Of a stretch of 31,559 nucleotides of DNA, positions 1 through 7,279 are shown one piece after another. The notes under the pieces were generated by a model. That model saw only the letters and a program-made list of their open reading frames with translations, was not told the origin of the DNA and did no database searches. The position numbers were made by a program, and so were the translations under genes. Each line of letters starts with the position of its first letter. The stretch's first letter is position 1. This stretch comes from Ruminococcaceae bacterium UBA2656 (GTDB taxonomy: Bacteria; Bacillota; Clostridia; Oscillospirales; Acutalibacteraceae). The stretch covers positions 18,129 to 49,687 of the forward strand of contig DENA01000039.1 of the NCBI GenBank assembly GCA_002359465.1. The letters are read 5' to 3'.

Positions 1-1
1 G

Positions 2-124
2 ATGCCCTCCGCCGGAAACACAGCCGTTCAGGGAGCGGAGAAAGCGCAGGGAATGGCAAAACCGCAAACCAATGTGCTGTCATGGGTAAATTCCATGCCA
101 TGGAGAAAGGATTCCGGCAAATAA
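2..124 (+). CDS. C-terminal end of an unidentified protein (partial, runs off the left edge)
   Basis: An open frame enters from the left edge and ends at a TAA at 122-124, giving about 40 residues that finish in NVLSWVNSMPWRKDSGK. The frame has GC-rich third positions like the real genes in the window, and two hairpins with T-runs lie downstream on the same strand (225-260 and 454-480). I do not recognise the family. The minus-strand frame across the same bases runs through the 225-260 hairpin and looks less like protein. This is a weak call, because only the tail is visible. Confidence 0.35.
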   Translation: MPSAGNTAVQGAEKAQGMAKPQTNVLSWVNSMPWRKDSGK

Positions 125-224
125 GAATGGAACGTTAAAAAGGAAACCTCTTCACACATCCTCAAATCAGTTTTGCTTTTATCGCGGCACACGCCGCTTC
201 GCATACTTATTTGAAGCCAGGATA

Positions 225-264
225 AAACAGTCTGCCGTTTCACTGACCGGCAGACTGTTTTCAC
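225..264. terminator. Bidirectional hairpin terminator
   Basis: AAACAGTCTGCCG (225-237) pairs perfectly with CGGCAGACTGTTT (248-260) around a 10-base loop, 13 bp in all. It is followed by TTTT on the plus strand and by a T-run on the minus strand. It probably ends the plus-strand gene that enters from the left edge. Confidence 0.7.
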
Positions 265-453
265 GTTAGTCAGAATATTGTCTGCACATCGACTCTTAAC
301 ATAAATTTCATTGAGTTTTAAACATCTCTTCACACAATACACAGGATCTTCCTTTATACTGTAAACAGAAACAGCAAAGGACTTTAAAGCAACTGCTTAT
401 ACGCCTCTTTATGAGGATTTATAAAAAACTCTTTTTCATTTTTACCCTCGCTT

Positions 454-482
454 GCCGCCCTTTCAAAAGAGCGGCTTTTGTT
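454..482 (+). terminator. Plus-strand terminator hairpin
   Basis: GCCGC (454-458) pairs with GCGGC (471-475), with CTTT/AAAG continuing the stem inside, followed by TTTTGTT. It faces the minus-strand terminator at 485-520, so the two form a convergent barrier. Confidence 0.55.
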
Positions 483-484
483 AC

Positions 485-520
485 ACAAAAAACCGCCCGC
501 TATATCAGAACAGCGGGCGG
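485..520 (-). terminator. Minus-strand terminator hairpin
   Basis: CCGCCCGCT (493-501) pairs with AGCGGGCGG (512-520). Read on the minus strand the stem is followed by TTTTTTGTG. The nearest minus-strand promoter is at 553-580, only about 60 bases upstream. Confidence 0.75.
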
Positions 521-552
521 CCAAGGATGTGAAAAGTGTACACTTTATAATT

Positions 553-580
553 ATTATAACCCAGCGCCATAATATGTCAA
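553..580 (-). promoter_or_regulatory. Strong sigma-A promoter of a very short minus-strand transcript
   Basis: On the minus strand there is TTGACA (575-580), a 16-base spacer and TATAAT (553-558), both hexamers matching consensus. A 14-base perfect palindrome, AAAGTGTACACTTT (533-546), sits at the expected start point and could be an operator. The terminator at 485-520 follows at once, so the predicted transcript is only about 60 nt. Confidence 0.65.
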
Positions 581-646
581 TAGTTGCGATTAAGAATCAT
601 TTTGTATTTATACGGGCCGGTTCTTATTTTTACATAATTTTACTTT

Positions 647-652
647 TATAAT
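647..652 (+). promoter_or_regulatory. -10 element for the 692-856 small gene
   Basis: TATAAT at 647-652 is followed by ATG at 653, so that ATG lies inside the promoter and is unlikely to be the translation start. No good -35 is present; the nearest matches are AT-rich and weak. A start point near 659 would give about 33 bases of leader before the ATG at 692. Confidence 0.45.
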
Positions 653-691
653 ATGCCGCTTTTATCACAGACTATTTGCGGGGTGATTGAA

Positions 692-856
692 ATGGCGAAT
701 GGTTTATCGGATCTTTTAGCGTCCAATGCAGAAGTAAATCAGTATTTTGAGTCACTGCCTGCGAATGTGCAGAACGCCGTATCCAGCTGTGGAGAAGATA
801 TATGCTCGCTGGAAGACCTGCTGCGCTGCATCAAAGGAATCACAGGAAGCTGCTGA
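692..856 (+). CDS. Small conserved-type hypothetical protein, 54 aa, four Cys
   Basis: This start is chosen because GGGGTGATTGAA precedes the ATG at 692, while the in-frame ATG at 653 overlaps a -10 box. The product is soluble, acidic in its first two-thirds and free of any signal peptide or membrane segment. It carries four cysteines in its last 23 residues (SCGEDICS, then two more, ending GSC). The pattern YFESLPANVQ...G..I.S.EDL resembles small uncharacterised clostridial proteins I remember with a YF.SLP..VQ core, but I know no function. A perfect 14-bp terminator follows directly, so it is a single-gene unit. No radical SAM or other modifying enzyme lies nearby, so there is no support for a RiPP precursor. 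Confidence 0.65.
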   Translation: MANGLSDLLASNAEVNQYFESLPANVQNAVSSCGEDICSLEDLLRCIKGITGSC

Positions 857-866
857 ATGCTTTTAA

Positions 867-904
867 AACAACGGAAGGAAAGTTTGTTCCTTCCGTTGTT
901 TTTA
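867..904. terminator. Bidirectional terminator between the small gene and the KDG operon
   Basis: AACAACGGAAGGAA (867-880) pairs perfectly with TTCCTTCCGTTGTT (887-900) around a 6-base loop, followed by TTT on the plus strand and by TTTT on the minus strand. It serves both the small plus-strand gene and the minus-strand operon that ends at 937. Confidence 0.85.
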
Positions 905-936
905 TGGAAAGGTGTTCCCTTATAAATGAAACAAGT

Positions 937-1320
937 TTATTTTTTCTGCAGCAGATGCACGGCGAATCCCGCGATATCGTTCTTCATATAGATGGTAGCA
1001 AGCTTTCCGTTTTCATCGTAATTGGCCGTCTCCTCATCGAACTCCACGCCTTTGGATGCAAGATATTCTCTTGCTTTCGCGGCGTCATTGGTTCTGATGG
1101 CAATATGGCCGCATTCACCCAGAAATTTCGTTTTCATGATTTCAAATTGATTATTAACGAAAATCGAGCCGGGAGTCTCCCTTTGAGGGAATCCGAACAA
1201 ATCACTGAGAACATCCGCTGTATTATGGGCCTGCCGCGCATCCGGCCGGTTGATTCCTACATGGGCCACTTCAAAGCCCAGGTCCTTCACATTGATATCC
1301 ACCCTTTTTCCTTCTTTCAT
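937..1320 (-). CDS. VOC (glyoxalase-fold) family protein of the KDG locus
   Basis: A 127-residue single-domain VOC protein with two beta-alpha-beta-beta-beta modules. Possible metal-ligand positions are His in EVAHVGIN near the N-terminus and in CGHIAIRTND at about residue 70. The C-terminal segment ending GFAVHLLQKK resembles the VOC domain that I recall fused to the C-terminus of KHG/KDPG aldolases in other Firmicutes. Here it is free-standing, last in the operon behind kduD. That suggests a role with a keto-deoxy sugar acid, perhaps as an isomerase or lyase accessory, but the reaction is not known. It starts at ATG 1320 behind GGAAG. The family call is firm and the function is inferred from context only. 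Confidence 0.8.
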   Translation of the reverse strand: MKEGKRVDINVKDLGFEVAHVGINRPDARQAHNTADVLSDLFGFPQRETPGSIFVNNQFEIMKTKFLGECGHIAIRTNDAAKAREYLASKGVEFDEETANYDENGKLATIYMKNDIAGFAVHLLQKK

Positions 1321-1337
1321 GGTAATTCTTCCGCGCC

Positions 1338-2096
1338 TTATTTGGAAAGATAACCGCCGTCAACCGGAATAATCGCGCCGCTCACATAATCGGAGGCATT
1401 TGAGGCCAGAAAAACCACAATACCCTTCACGTCTTCGGCGGTTCCCCATCTTCCTTTGGGAATTCTCGCAAGGATCTCGGCATTTCTCTTTTCATCCTGC
1501 ACAAGCTTTACATTCATTTCCGTATCCATATAGCCGGGTGCGATTGCATTGATATTAATTCCTCTGGAAGCCCATTCGTTGGTCAGCGCCTTTGTCAGCT
1601 GTGCCACCCCGCCTTTGCTGGCCGCATAGGCGGGCACCGTATAGCCGCCGAAAAAGCTGAGCATGGACGCAACGTTGATAATTTTTCCTTTGCCCTGTGC
1701 AAGCATCTTTCTGCCCGCAAGCTGGCACATCTGGAAAACGGCATTGAGGTTCACATTGATCACACTGTCCCAGTCTTCCAGAGTAAAATCCTCGCATTTA
1801 TTTCTTCTCTGGATTCCGGCGTTGTTAACAAGGATATCCAGCCTGCCGCCCAAAGTCTGCACCGCTTTTTCAAATGTGATCGGAATGCCTGCCCTGTCGC
1901 TTAGATCACCGCGCACGGCATACACATCATAGCCTTTATTTTTTAAATCCTCCGCCACAGCAAAAACACTTTCGCTGGAAGCGATGATTGCCACTCTGGC
2001 TCCGGCTTCGCACAGGGCTTCGGTCATCCCTCTGCCAAGGCCCTTGTTTCCGCCGGTTATAATGGCGTTTTTACCGGTAAGATCAAATCGGTTCAT
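1338..2096 (-). CDS. kduD: 2-dehydro-3-deoxy-D-gluconate 5-dehydrogenase (SDR family)
   Basis: A classical 252-residue short-chain dehydrogenase, the usual KduD length. It shows the nucleotide-binding TGGNKGLG at residues 15-22, NNAG at 91-94, catalytic Ser144 and the Y157-x3-K161 pair. The blocks GIQRRN, SMLSFFGGYTVPAYAASKGG and APGYMDTEMN are those I associate with KduD rather than generic SDRs. KduD interconverts 2,5-diketo-3-deoxygluconate and KDG with NAD(H) in uronate or pectin catabolism. The RBS AAGGAG lies 8 bases before the ATG. It sits between the zinc dehydrogenase (20-base gap) and the VOC gene (17-base gap), so it is co-transcribed. No kduI is visible in the window, so the upstream isomerase step is not accounted for here. 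Confidence 0.9.
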   Translation of the reverse strand: MNRFDLTGKNAIITGGNKGLGRGMTEALCEAGARVAIIASSESVFAVAEDLKNKGYDVYAVRGDLSDRAGIPITFEKAVQTLGGRLDILVNNAGIQRRNKCEDFTLEDWDSVINVNLNAVFQMCQLAGRKMLAQGKGKIINVASMLSFFGGYTVPAYAASKGGVAQLTKALTNEWASRGININAIAPGYMDTEMNVKLVQDEKRNAEILARIPKGRWGTAEDVKGIVVFLASNASDYVSGAIIPVDGGYLSK

Positions 2097-2116
2097 TATC
2101 TTATCTCCTTATGACT

Positions 2117-3121
2117 TCAGAAGTTAAACATTACCTTCACTGCGCCCGTTCCCTTTGTGGTCAAAAGGTCAAAACCCTTCTGCGCCTGCTCGGCGGGGAG
2201 AACATGGGTAATGATTTTTTCATAATTCGGTTCCTGAGCAACAATTTCAGCAGCGATTTCAAAGTCTTTCTTCCTGTAGACCCTGATAAACTGTATGGAT
2301 GTTTCCTTGAACATGCCTTTAATCAGCGGCAGCTCCGCGGCATGTTTATACGCCGCAACAACGACAATATGTCCGCGCACCTTGACAACGTCCAGCAGGG
2401 AAGCGGCTACCGCCGGCGCGCCGGCACAGTCATATACCCAGTCAAATCCATTCCCGTGCGTTCTTTCCTTTGCCGCCTGTTCCAGGTTCATGCCAATCGG
2501 ATTGATTACCTCAAAGCCCATGCATTTTGCCATGGCGGCCCTGGAGTCGTCCGTTTCAACCATGGTGATTCCGGATGCCCCGAACACACGCAGGGTGAGA
2601 GCCATTGCCAGTCCGATCGTTCCGCATCCGAACACGAGGGCATTGTCCCCCGGGACAAAACCGGTTTCCCGCGCAGCGTGTACGGTAACAGCCACTGGCT
2701 CCACGAAAGCGCCGAGCTTATCCGACACATTATCGGCCAGCTTTACAATTTTATCGAGCGGCGCAGCCACATACTCCGCCATGCCGCCGTCGCAGTCGAT
2801 ACCCAGCAGCTTTAAAGTATTGCAGACATGCGCGTTTCCGTTCAGGCACGGCTCGCAGGCGCCGCAGGAAAGAAGCGGGTAAACCGTGACCCGTGTTCCC
2901 GCCGGCAGATCCGCGGTTCCCGTAACCATGGTGCCCGAAAATTCATGGCCCATAATCAGCGGCGCCTTTGCTCTGGGATGAGTTCCTGCATAGATATTCA
3001 GATCCGTCCCGCAAATTCCGGCGTGGGAAACCTTAATCAGGCCCCATCCGTCCTGAGCCACCGGGGCCGCGACTTCTTTCATTTCAATTTTCTGAGCGCC
3101 CTCATAAACAATCGCTTTCAT
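2117..3121 (-). CDS. Zinc-dependent MDR alcohol/polyol dehydrogenase
   Basis: A 334-residue medium-chain dehydrogenase with GroES-like and Rossmann domains. The catalytic zinc site is Cys37 with the GHE motif (His59-Glu60). The structural zinc site is intact (Cys86, 89, 92 and 100, spaced C-x2-C-x2-C-x7-C). The NAD(P) motif GCGTIG is near residue 175. It belongs with sorbitol, threonine or L-idonate-type dehydrogenases. Its place next to kduD suggests oxidation of a sugar acid or alditol that feeds into KDG, but the substrate cannot be read from sequence. It starts at ATG 3121 behind AAAGGGAG. Confidence 0.85.
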   Translation of the reverse strand: MKAIVYEGAQKIEMKEVAAPVAQDGWGLIKVSHAGICGTDLNIYAGTHPRAKAPLIMGHEFSGTMVTGTADLPAGTRVTVYPLLSCGACEPCLNGNAHVCNTLKLLGIDCDGGMAEYVAAPLDKIVKLADNVSDKLGAFVEPVAVTVHAARETGFVPGDNALVFGCGTIGLAMALTLRVFGASGITMVETDDSRAAMAKCMGFEVINPIGMNLEQAAKERTHGNGFDWVYDCAGAPAVAASLLDVVKVRGHIVVVAAYKHAAELPLIKGMFKETSIQFIRVYRKKDFEIAAEIVAQEPNYEKIITHVLPAEQAQKGFDLLTTKGTGAVKVMFNF

Positions 3122-3147
3122 TTTTGATGTACTCCCTTTCCCTATTC

Positions 3148-4128
3148 TTATTGATCAAGATGATTAACAGGGTAATGCAGCGTTTCCCCACGTAAAAACC
3201 GAACGGCTTCCTCCGCGCATTTCCGGTTAAGTTCCTCGGCGGACTCTTCGGAATACCATGCCATATGAGGGGTGATAATCAGGTTGGGATGACGGAACAG
3301 CGGATTTTCCCTTCCGAGCGACTCGTTCTTCACGACATCCAGCCCCGCACCGGCGATCCAGTGCTCACCCAGCGCTTTGTCAAGCGCCTGCTCGTCAATC
3401 AGGCCGCCGCGGGCAACATTGATCAGATAGGACTCAGGCTTCATTCTTCTCAGTTCTTTTTCTCCGATAATATCTTTTGACTCGGCGGTTAAGGCGCAGT
3501 GCAGCGAAACCACGTCCGACTGTTCCAGCAGCTGCTCCAGCGGCATAAACTCCATATAGTCCGGGAAGCTTCTGTCCTTATTTCCGTACTCCGAATCATA
3601 ACCGATCACCCTGCATCCAAGCGCATGAACCCTGTCCGCAAACGCCCTGCCGATTCTGCCGACGCCGACCACGCCAACCGTTCTCGCCGCGTTGCGATGA
3701 ACCGGAACCGTCTTCTTATAGTCCCAGTCAACTTCCTTGGTATAGGAATTGATCATGCAGATTTTTCTGACCAGAGCCAGCATGAGAGCCAACGCATGGT
3801 CGGCGACCTCATAGGTCCCGTAATCCGGCACATTGCAGACCTGCACGCCGCACCGGGTTGCCGCCGGCACATCCACATTGTCAACGCCGACCCCGTAGCG
3901 CACGATGAGCTTTAAACTTGGAACGCCCTTGAACACCTTCTCATTCATCGGCGCATATTGATTCAGGAACACAACCGCCCCTTGACAGCTGTCGATTACT
4001 TCCTGTTCATTTTTGCAGTGCAGCCAGCGAAAATCTACCCCCGCCTGACCGAAAACTTTTTTTTCACTGTCAACATCCTTGTGGTCGCAGTCACAAATCA
4101 GGACCTTAGGATTATTCAAATAAAACAC
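3148..4128 (-). CDS. D-isomer-specific 2-hydroxyacid dehydrogenase (CtBP/PGDH-like)
   Basis: A 326-residue NAD-dependent D-2-hydroxyacid dehydrogenase. The Rossmann motif is VGVVGVGRIG (151-160), and the catalytic residues are Arg240 (NVARGGLID), Glu269 and His288 (ITPHMAW). The family reversibly reduces 2-keto acids such as glyoxylate, hydroxypyruvate or longer sugar keto acids. It starts at GTG (4126-4128) with only a weak upstream purine tract, AAAGCGG. It is the first gene of the 937-4128 block, and a LacI-like operator motif lies just upstream at 4155-4166. It is not the serine-pathway SerA, whose gene begins separately at 31449. Confidence 0.85.
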   Translation of the reverse strand: MFYLNNPKVLICDCDHKDVDSEKKVFGQAGVDFRWLHCKNEQEVIDSCQGAVVFLNQYAPMNEKVFKGVPSLKLIVRYGVGVDNVDVPAATRCGVQVCNVPDYGTYEVADHALALMLALVRKICMINSYTKEVDWDYKKTVPVHRNAARTVGVVGVGRIGRAFADRVHALGCRVIGYDSEYGNKDRSFPDYMEFMPLEQLLEQSDVVSLHCALTAESKDIIGEKELRRMKPESYLINVARGGLIDEQALDKALGEHWIAGAGLDVVKNESLGRENPLFRHPNLIITPHMAWYSEESAEELNRKCAEEAVRFLRGETLHYPVNHLDQ

Positions 4129-4154
4129 CCGCTTTCATTTGTTTATTGATTAAC

Positions 4155-4166
4155 GAAATCGATATA
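4155..4166. promoter_or_regulatory. LacI-type operator-like motif upstream of the 2-hydroxyacid dehydrogenase
   Basis: GAAATCGATATA, in the wider context ATTGATTAACGAAATCGATA, resembles the sites at 7046-7057 and 11165-11176. On the minus strand it and the kdgK site share the string TTTCG followed by TWAATCAAT. It lies in the 79-base gap between the aldolase-kinase fusion and the dehydrogenase. It is probably a site for the LacI regulator at 5955-7013. Confidence 0.45.
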
Positions 4167-4207
4167 TACAATATGCAGACGGCAACGCCGTTTTTTTCAT
4201 TTCAGCT

Positions 4208-5890
4208 TTATCTGCTCATTTCACTCTGGTCGTGATTTTCATGCCCGGCAATCACGTTTTCAACCTCGTCTTTATCCATATCGGGCAGGTCGCCCGAAAT
4301 CGTACATTTCAAAACGGCCATCGCGTTCCCATACAGAACCATATCCTGTTCCGTTCCTTTTTCCAGAAGGCCGTATAAAGCGCCCGCAACAAAGGCGTCT
4401 CCGCTTCCGATGCGGTCCACCACGGATACACACGGAAAGGGCTCCCCGTTAAAAAAGCGGTCCGAAGACGCGGAATAGATGGTGCTGTCCCACGCGTGTT
4501 CCTTCCCGCTGACCACCTTGCGCGCAGTAGCCGCGACAATTCTGATTCCGTATTCGGAACGGAAGCTCCGCATAATTTCCTCGAAAGATCCGATTTTTCT
4601 GAACATTCTTCGCGAGGTTTCTTCCGATATGAACAAAATATCGACAAGAGGAAGAATTTTATTCAGAACCTGAAAAGCCGTCTGCTCGTCCCAAAGATTC
4701 GCGCGGTAATTCACGTCAAAACTGATCAGCGCTCCGCCGGCCTTGAACCGTCTGATCGCCTCGATCGCCGTCTCCCGCATTTGGGGCAAAGCCAACGTAA
4801 TGCCGCTGATATGAAACAGCCTTGTATCTGCATAAACCGACTGCGGCAGGCGATCCAAATCCAGCTGATAAAAGGAGCTGCCGCTTCTGTCGTAAACGAC
4901 CTTCTGCTTGCGGGGAGCGGCGCCCGTTTCATAATAATAAAGCCCAAGCCTTGCGTCTTTGCCGGAATCATAGGAAATGAGCCGGTCGTCAACCCCCATG
5001 CGGCGGACTTCCCGCACAGCTTTTCTGCCGACATCGTGGTCGGGCAGGCAGGAGATCATGCCCGTCTTCAGCCCCATCCGCGCGGTTCCCGAAGCGACGT
5101 TTAATTCCGCCCCGCCGACATACGCCGTAAAAGCGCTGCTGTCGCAGATGCGGGCCGTTGGAAGCGCTGCCAGCCTGGCAAGGATTTCTCCCATTGTAAT
5201 GACATCATATTTTTTATCCGCCTTTTGAAAAAGCGGAGCGGACGGGTACGCCGGTTCCTGCTCATCGCGAATCAGGCGGATGGTCTGCCGGCATACTTCT
5301 TTAATTTTGTCCCAGTTTTTCTCTTCGATATCCCGTTTCTCCACCATGAAGCTTCCGCCGCATGCAAGGATCTTTGAAAAACCGAGGTAACTCTTTATAT
5401 TTTTAAGATTAATCCCGCCCGTCGGCATCCAACGGACCTGCCCGAAAGGCGCGGCCAGCGCCCTGATGGACTTCAGTCCCCCGGACTGCTCCGCAGGGAA
5501 AAACTTCAGAACCGTCAGGCCCATATCGACGGCCTGCTGCACTTCGCTTGCCGTTACACAGCCCGGCAGAACCGGAATCGCCTTTTCCATACAATACCGC
5601 ACCGTGTCCGGGTCAAAGCCGGGCGAAACAATAAAGTCGGCGCCGGCCGTAATTGCCTCATCGGCCTGTTTTGCATTCAGAACGGTACCCGCCCCCACCA
5701 GCATGTCCGGCAGGGAATCCGAAATTGCGCGGATGGCCTGCGCGGCGCAGGATGTACGGAATGTGATTTCAGCCGCCGGGATTCCCCCCTCCATCAGGGC
5801 GGACGCCAGCGGAACTGCATCTTCTGTCCGTTCCAGCGTAACAACAGGGACAATTTTTAATTCAGCTATTTTATCGATTACTGTTTTCAT
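4208..5890 (-). CDS. Fused KHG/KDPG aldolase and KDG (PfkB-family) kinase
   Basis: One uninterrupted 560-residue frame joins two enzymes. Residues 1 to about 205 are a KHG/KDPG aldolase: Glu41 and Arg45 in EITFRT, Schiff-base Lys129 in VLKFFPAE, and MPTGGI at 155-160. After a linker (about 206-226), residues 227-545 form a PfkB sugar kinase with an N-terminal GGAELN-type substrate motif (259-264) and the signature DRIGSGDAF, catalytic Asp498. The kinase makes KDPG from KDG, and the aldolase splits KDPG to pyruvate and glyceraldehyde-3-phosphate, so the chain would carry two successive steps. Both active sites look intact. It starts at ATG 5890 behind GGAAAGTG. It lies between the LacI gene and the dehydrogenase operon. 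A separate KDG kinase gene is also present at 9955-10917. Confidence 0.9.
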   Translation of the reverse strand: MKTVIDKIAELKIVPVVTLERTEDAVPLASALMEGGIPAAEITFRTSCAAQAIRAISDSLPDMLVGAGTVLNAKQADEAITAGADFIVSPGFDPDTVRYCMEKAIPVLPGCVTASEVQQAVDMGLTVLKFFPAEQSGGLKSIRALAAPFGQVRWMPTGGINLKNIKSYLGFSKILACGGSFMVEKRDIEEKNWDKIKEVCRQTIRLIRDEQEPAYPSAPLFQKADKKYDVITMGEILARLAALPTARICDSSAFTAYVGGAELNVASGTARMGLKTGMISCLPDHDVGRKAVREVRRMGVDDRLISYDSGKDARLGLYYYETGAAPRKQKVVYDRSGSSFYQLDLDRLPQSVYADTRLFHISGITLALPQMRETAIEAIRRFKAGGALISFDVNYRANLWDEQTAFQVLNKILPLVDILFISEETSRRMFRKIGSFEEIMRSFRSEYGIRIVAATARKVVSGKEHAWDSTIYSASSDRFFNGEPFPCVSVVDRIGSGDAFVAGALYGLLEKGTEQDMVLYGNAMAVLKCTISGDLPDMDKDEVENVIAGHENHDQSEMSR

Positions 5891-5954
5891 GTTTTATGTC
5901 ACTTTCCAGATCAAACTATTGGTCGGTCGGCGGAAGTGTGAAGCGCAGGCTTCA

Positions 5955-7013
5955 TCAGACTTTATAATTTGCAGCAAGAGAAGGGTCGGTCGAACCGCGA
6001 ATGCACAGTTTATTGGGCAATTCGATAAAGACAGGCTTACTTTTTCTTTTGCTGGCAATCCGTTTAAAAATAATCTTCGCCGCTTCCACACCCACAGAAT
6101 AGGAATCCTGCGCGATGGCCGTAATTCCGGGCGGTATCAGGGAAGCCCAGCCCCAGTCATCAAATCCGCAGATGCCTAAATTCTCGGATATACTGTATCC
6201 GGCACGCTGCATCGCCTGTAAAACATTGAGCATGGTAACTCCGTTTACGGAAAATATAGCAAGCCGCTCATCTGGATTCTGCTGCATGAACAGGTTCAGC
6301 TGCTCCGTGCAGTTGTCCAAATCATTTTCTTTGATTAAAAACGAGTATTTTTCCCCGTCCAAATGGTAGAGCTCCCGCATGGCGGACAGGTAAGCCTGAT
6401 ATCTGAGCACACGGGGACTGATTCTTCCGTTTCCCTGTGTAAAGAAAGCCACCTTCTGAAACCCGTTTTCAAAAAGGTGCTTCATACAGGCATAGGTAAT
6501 ATGGTAGTTTTCTGTTGTTACCGTATCGATCACGCCCTGCTGGGAAATGCAGCGGTCGGTCAGCACAATGGGCACCCCGCGATTTTTCAAATCAATTAAA
6601 TAGTCGTCGTTGTACCCCGTGGTATTGATAATCAAACCGTCCACCTGACTGTTCAGCAGCTCCTGAATGCAGTTCATCTCTTTGTCGGACTGGTTGTCAA
6701 GGTTGAAAAACAGCACCTGATAGCCGTTGGAACTGCAGACGTCATTGATTCCCTTAAGCAGAATGGAGGAAAACGGGCTGCTGATATCCGCAATCACGCA
6801 ACCGATTACCTTGCTGCTCTGCGATTTAAGGGAACGGGCAATGTTGCTCGGATGATAATCCAGCTCTTTAATAACCTCCTGAATTCGCTTGCGCGTATCC
6901 GCGGACATATAGTCGAACTTCCCGTTCAGATACCTTGAAATTGTCGTCTTTGACACCTGAGCGGCCGCCGCTACCTGACCGATTGTAATGTTATTTTCTT
7001 TAAATTTTCTCAT
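5955..7013 (-). CDS. LacI-family transcriptional regulator (KdgR-like)
   Basis: A 352-residue LacI-family protein. The N-terminal helix-turn-helix is at about residues 9-30 (ITIGQVAAAAQVSKTTISRY). The hinge helix is DYHPSNIARSL at about 52-62, with a periplasmic-binding-like effector domain after it. It starts at ATG 7013 behind GGGGA. Its position inside the KDG locus suggests that it represses the locus and that KDG or a related sugar acid releases it, as in B. subtilis KdgR. That assignment is by analogy. A symmetric operator (7046-7057) lies just downstream of its own -10 box, which suggests autoregulation. The fusion gene follows after 64 bases. Confidence 0.88.
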   Translation of the reverse strand: MRKFKENNITIGQVAAAAQVSKTTISRYLNGKFDYMSADTRKRIQEVIKELDYHPSNIARSLKSQSSKVIGCVIADISSPFSSILLKGINDVCSSNGYQVLFFNLDNQSDKEMNCIQELLNSQVDGLIINTTGYNDDYLIDLKNRGVPIVLTDRCISQQGVIDTVTTENYHITYACMKHLFENGFQKVAFFTQGNGRISPRVLRYQAYLSAMRELYHLDGEKYSFLIKENDLDNCTEQLNLFMQQNPDERLAIFSVNGVTMLNVLQAMQRAGYSISENLGICGFDDWGWASLIPPGITAIAQDSYSVGVEAAKIIFKRIASKRKSKPVFIELPNKLCIRGSTDPSLAANYKV

Positions 7014-7045
7014 ATTGTCCCCAGTTAATTATAATTTTAATTTCT

Positions 7046-7067
7046 GAAACCGATTTCTAAAATTATA
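7046..7067 (-). promoter_or_regulatory. -10 box and overlapping LacI-type operator of the regulator gene
   Basis: TATAAT on the minus strand (7062-7067) is followed by the palindrome GAAATCGGTTTC (7046-7057), whose GAAA/TTTC arms flank a central CG step as in LacI-family operators. The -35 is poor (TTGCAA at an over-long 20-base spacing). The site also fits most of the CcpA cre consensus, so catabolite control is an alternative. Confidence 0.5.
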
Positions 7068-7214
7068 CTACTACATTTTAATGCGAATTGCAATATGAAA
7101 AGCACTGTGCCAATCACCGGAAAACACAAAACTCGGTTCAGAAAAAACGGCCGTAAATCAGACAATATGATATTGGAAACCGCGGAGGAAACAGCCTCCT
7201 CCTTTTTTTCAGAT

Positions 7215-7244
7215 GGCCCAGACAGCCGTATTGCTGTCTGAGCC
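7215..7244 (-). terminator. Hairpin after the permease gene
   Basis: GGCCCAGACAGC (7215-7226) pairs with GCTGTCTGAGCC (7233-7244), 11 of 12 bases paired around a 6-base loop. It lies 35 bases past the permease stop. There is no T-run on the minus strand, so it may stabilise the message 3' end rather than terminate by itself. Confidence 0.45.
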
Positions 7245-7279
7245 GCTGATGTGTCTATTGGATTCAAAAAAGATTTGAT

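Noticed and set aside
28..342. 104-residue minus-strand open frame
   Set aside because: It runs through the strong terminator hairpin at 225-260 and is antisense to the more protein-like plus-strand frame at 2-124. It has no RBS or recognisable domain.
405..560. Minus-strand frame without a start codon, ending near 405 (…NPHKEAYKQLL)
   Set aside because: It is open through both terminator hairpins and a promoter region and has no start. It is probably chance.
653..856. Longer start of the small protein at 653
   Set aside because: That ATG follows directly on the -10 box TATAAT at 647-652, so it would lie upstream of the transcript start.
802..1353. 183-residue plus-strand frame
   Set aside because: It lies antisense to the VOC gene and begins inside the small gene. 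It is a shadow of codon-biased coding.
7037..7267. 76-residue minus-strand frame between the permease and LacI genes
   Set aside because: It spans the hairpin at 7215-7244 and the LacI operator and has no domain or RBS.
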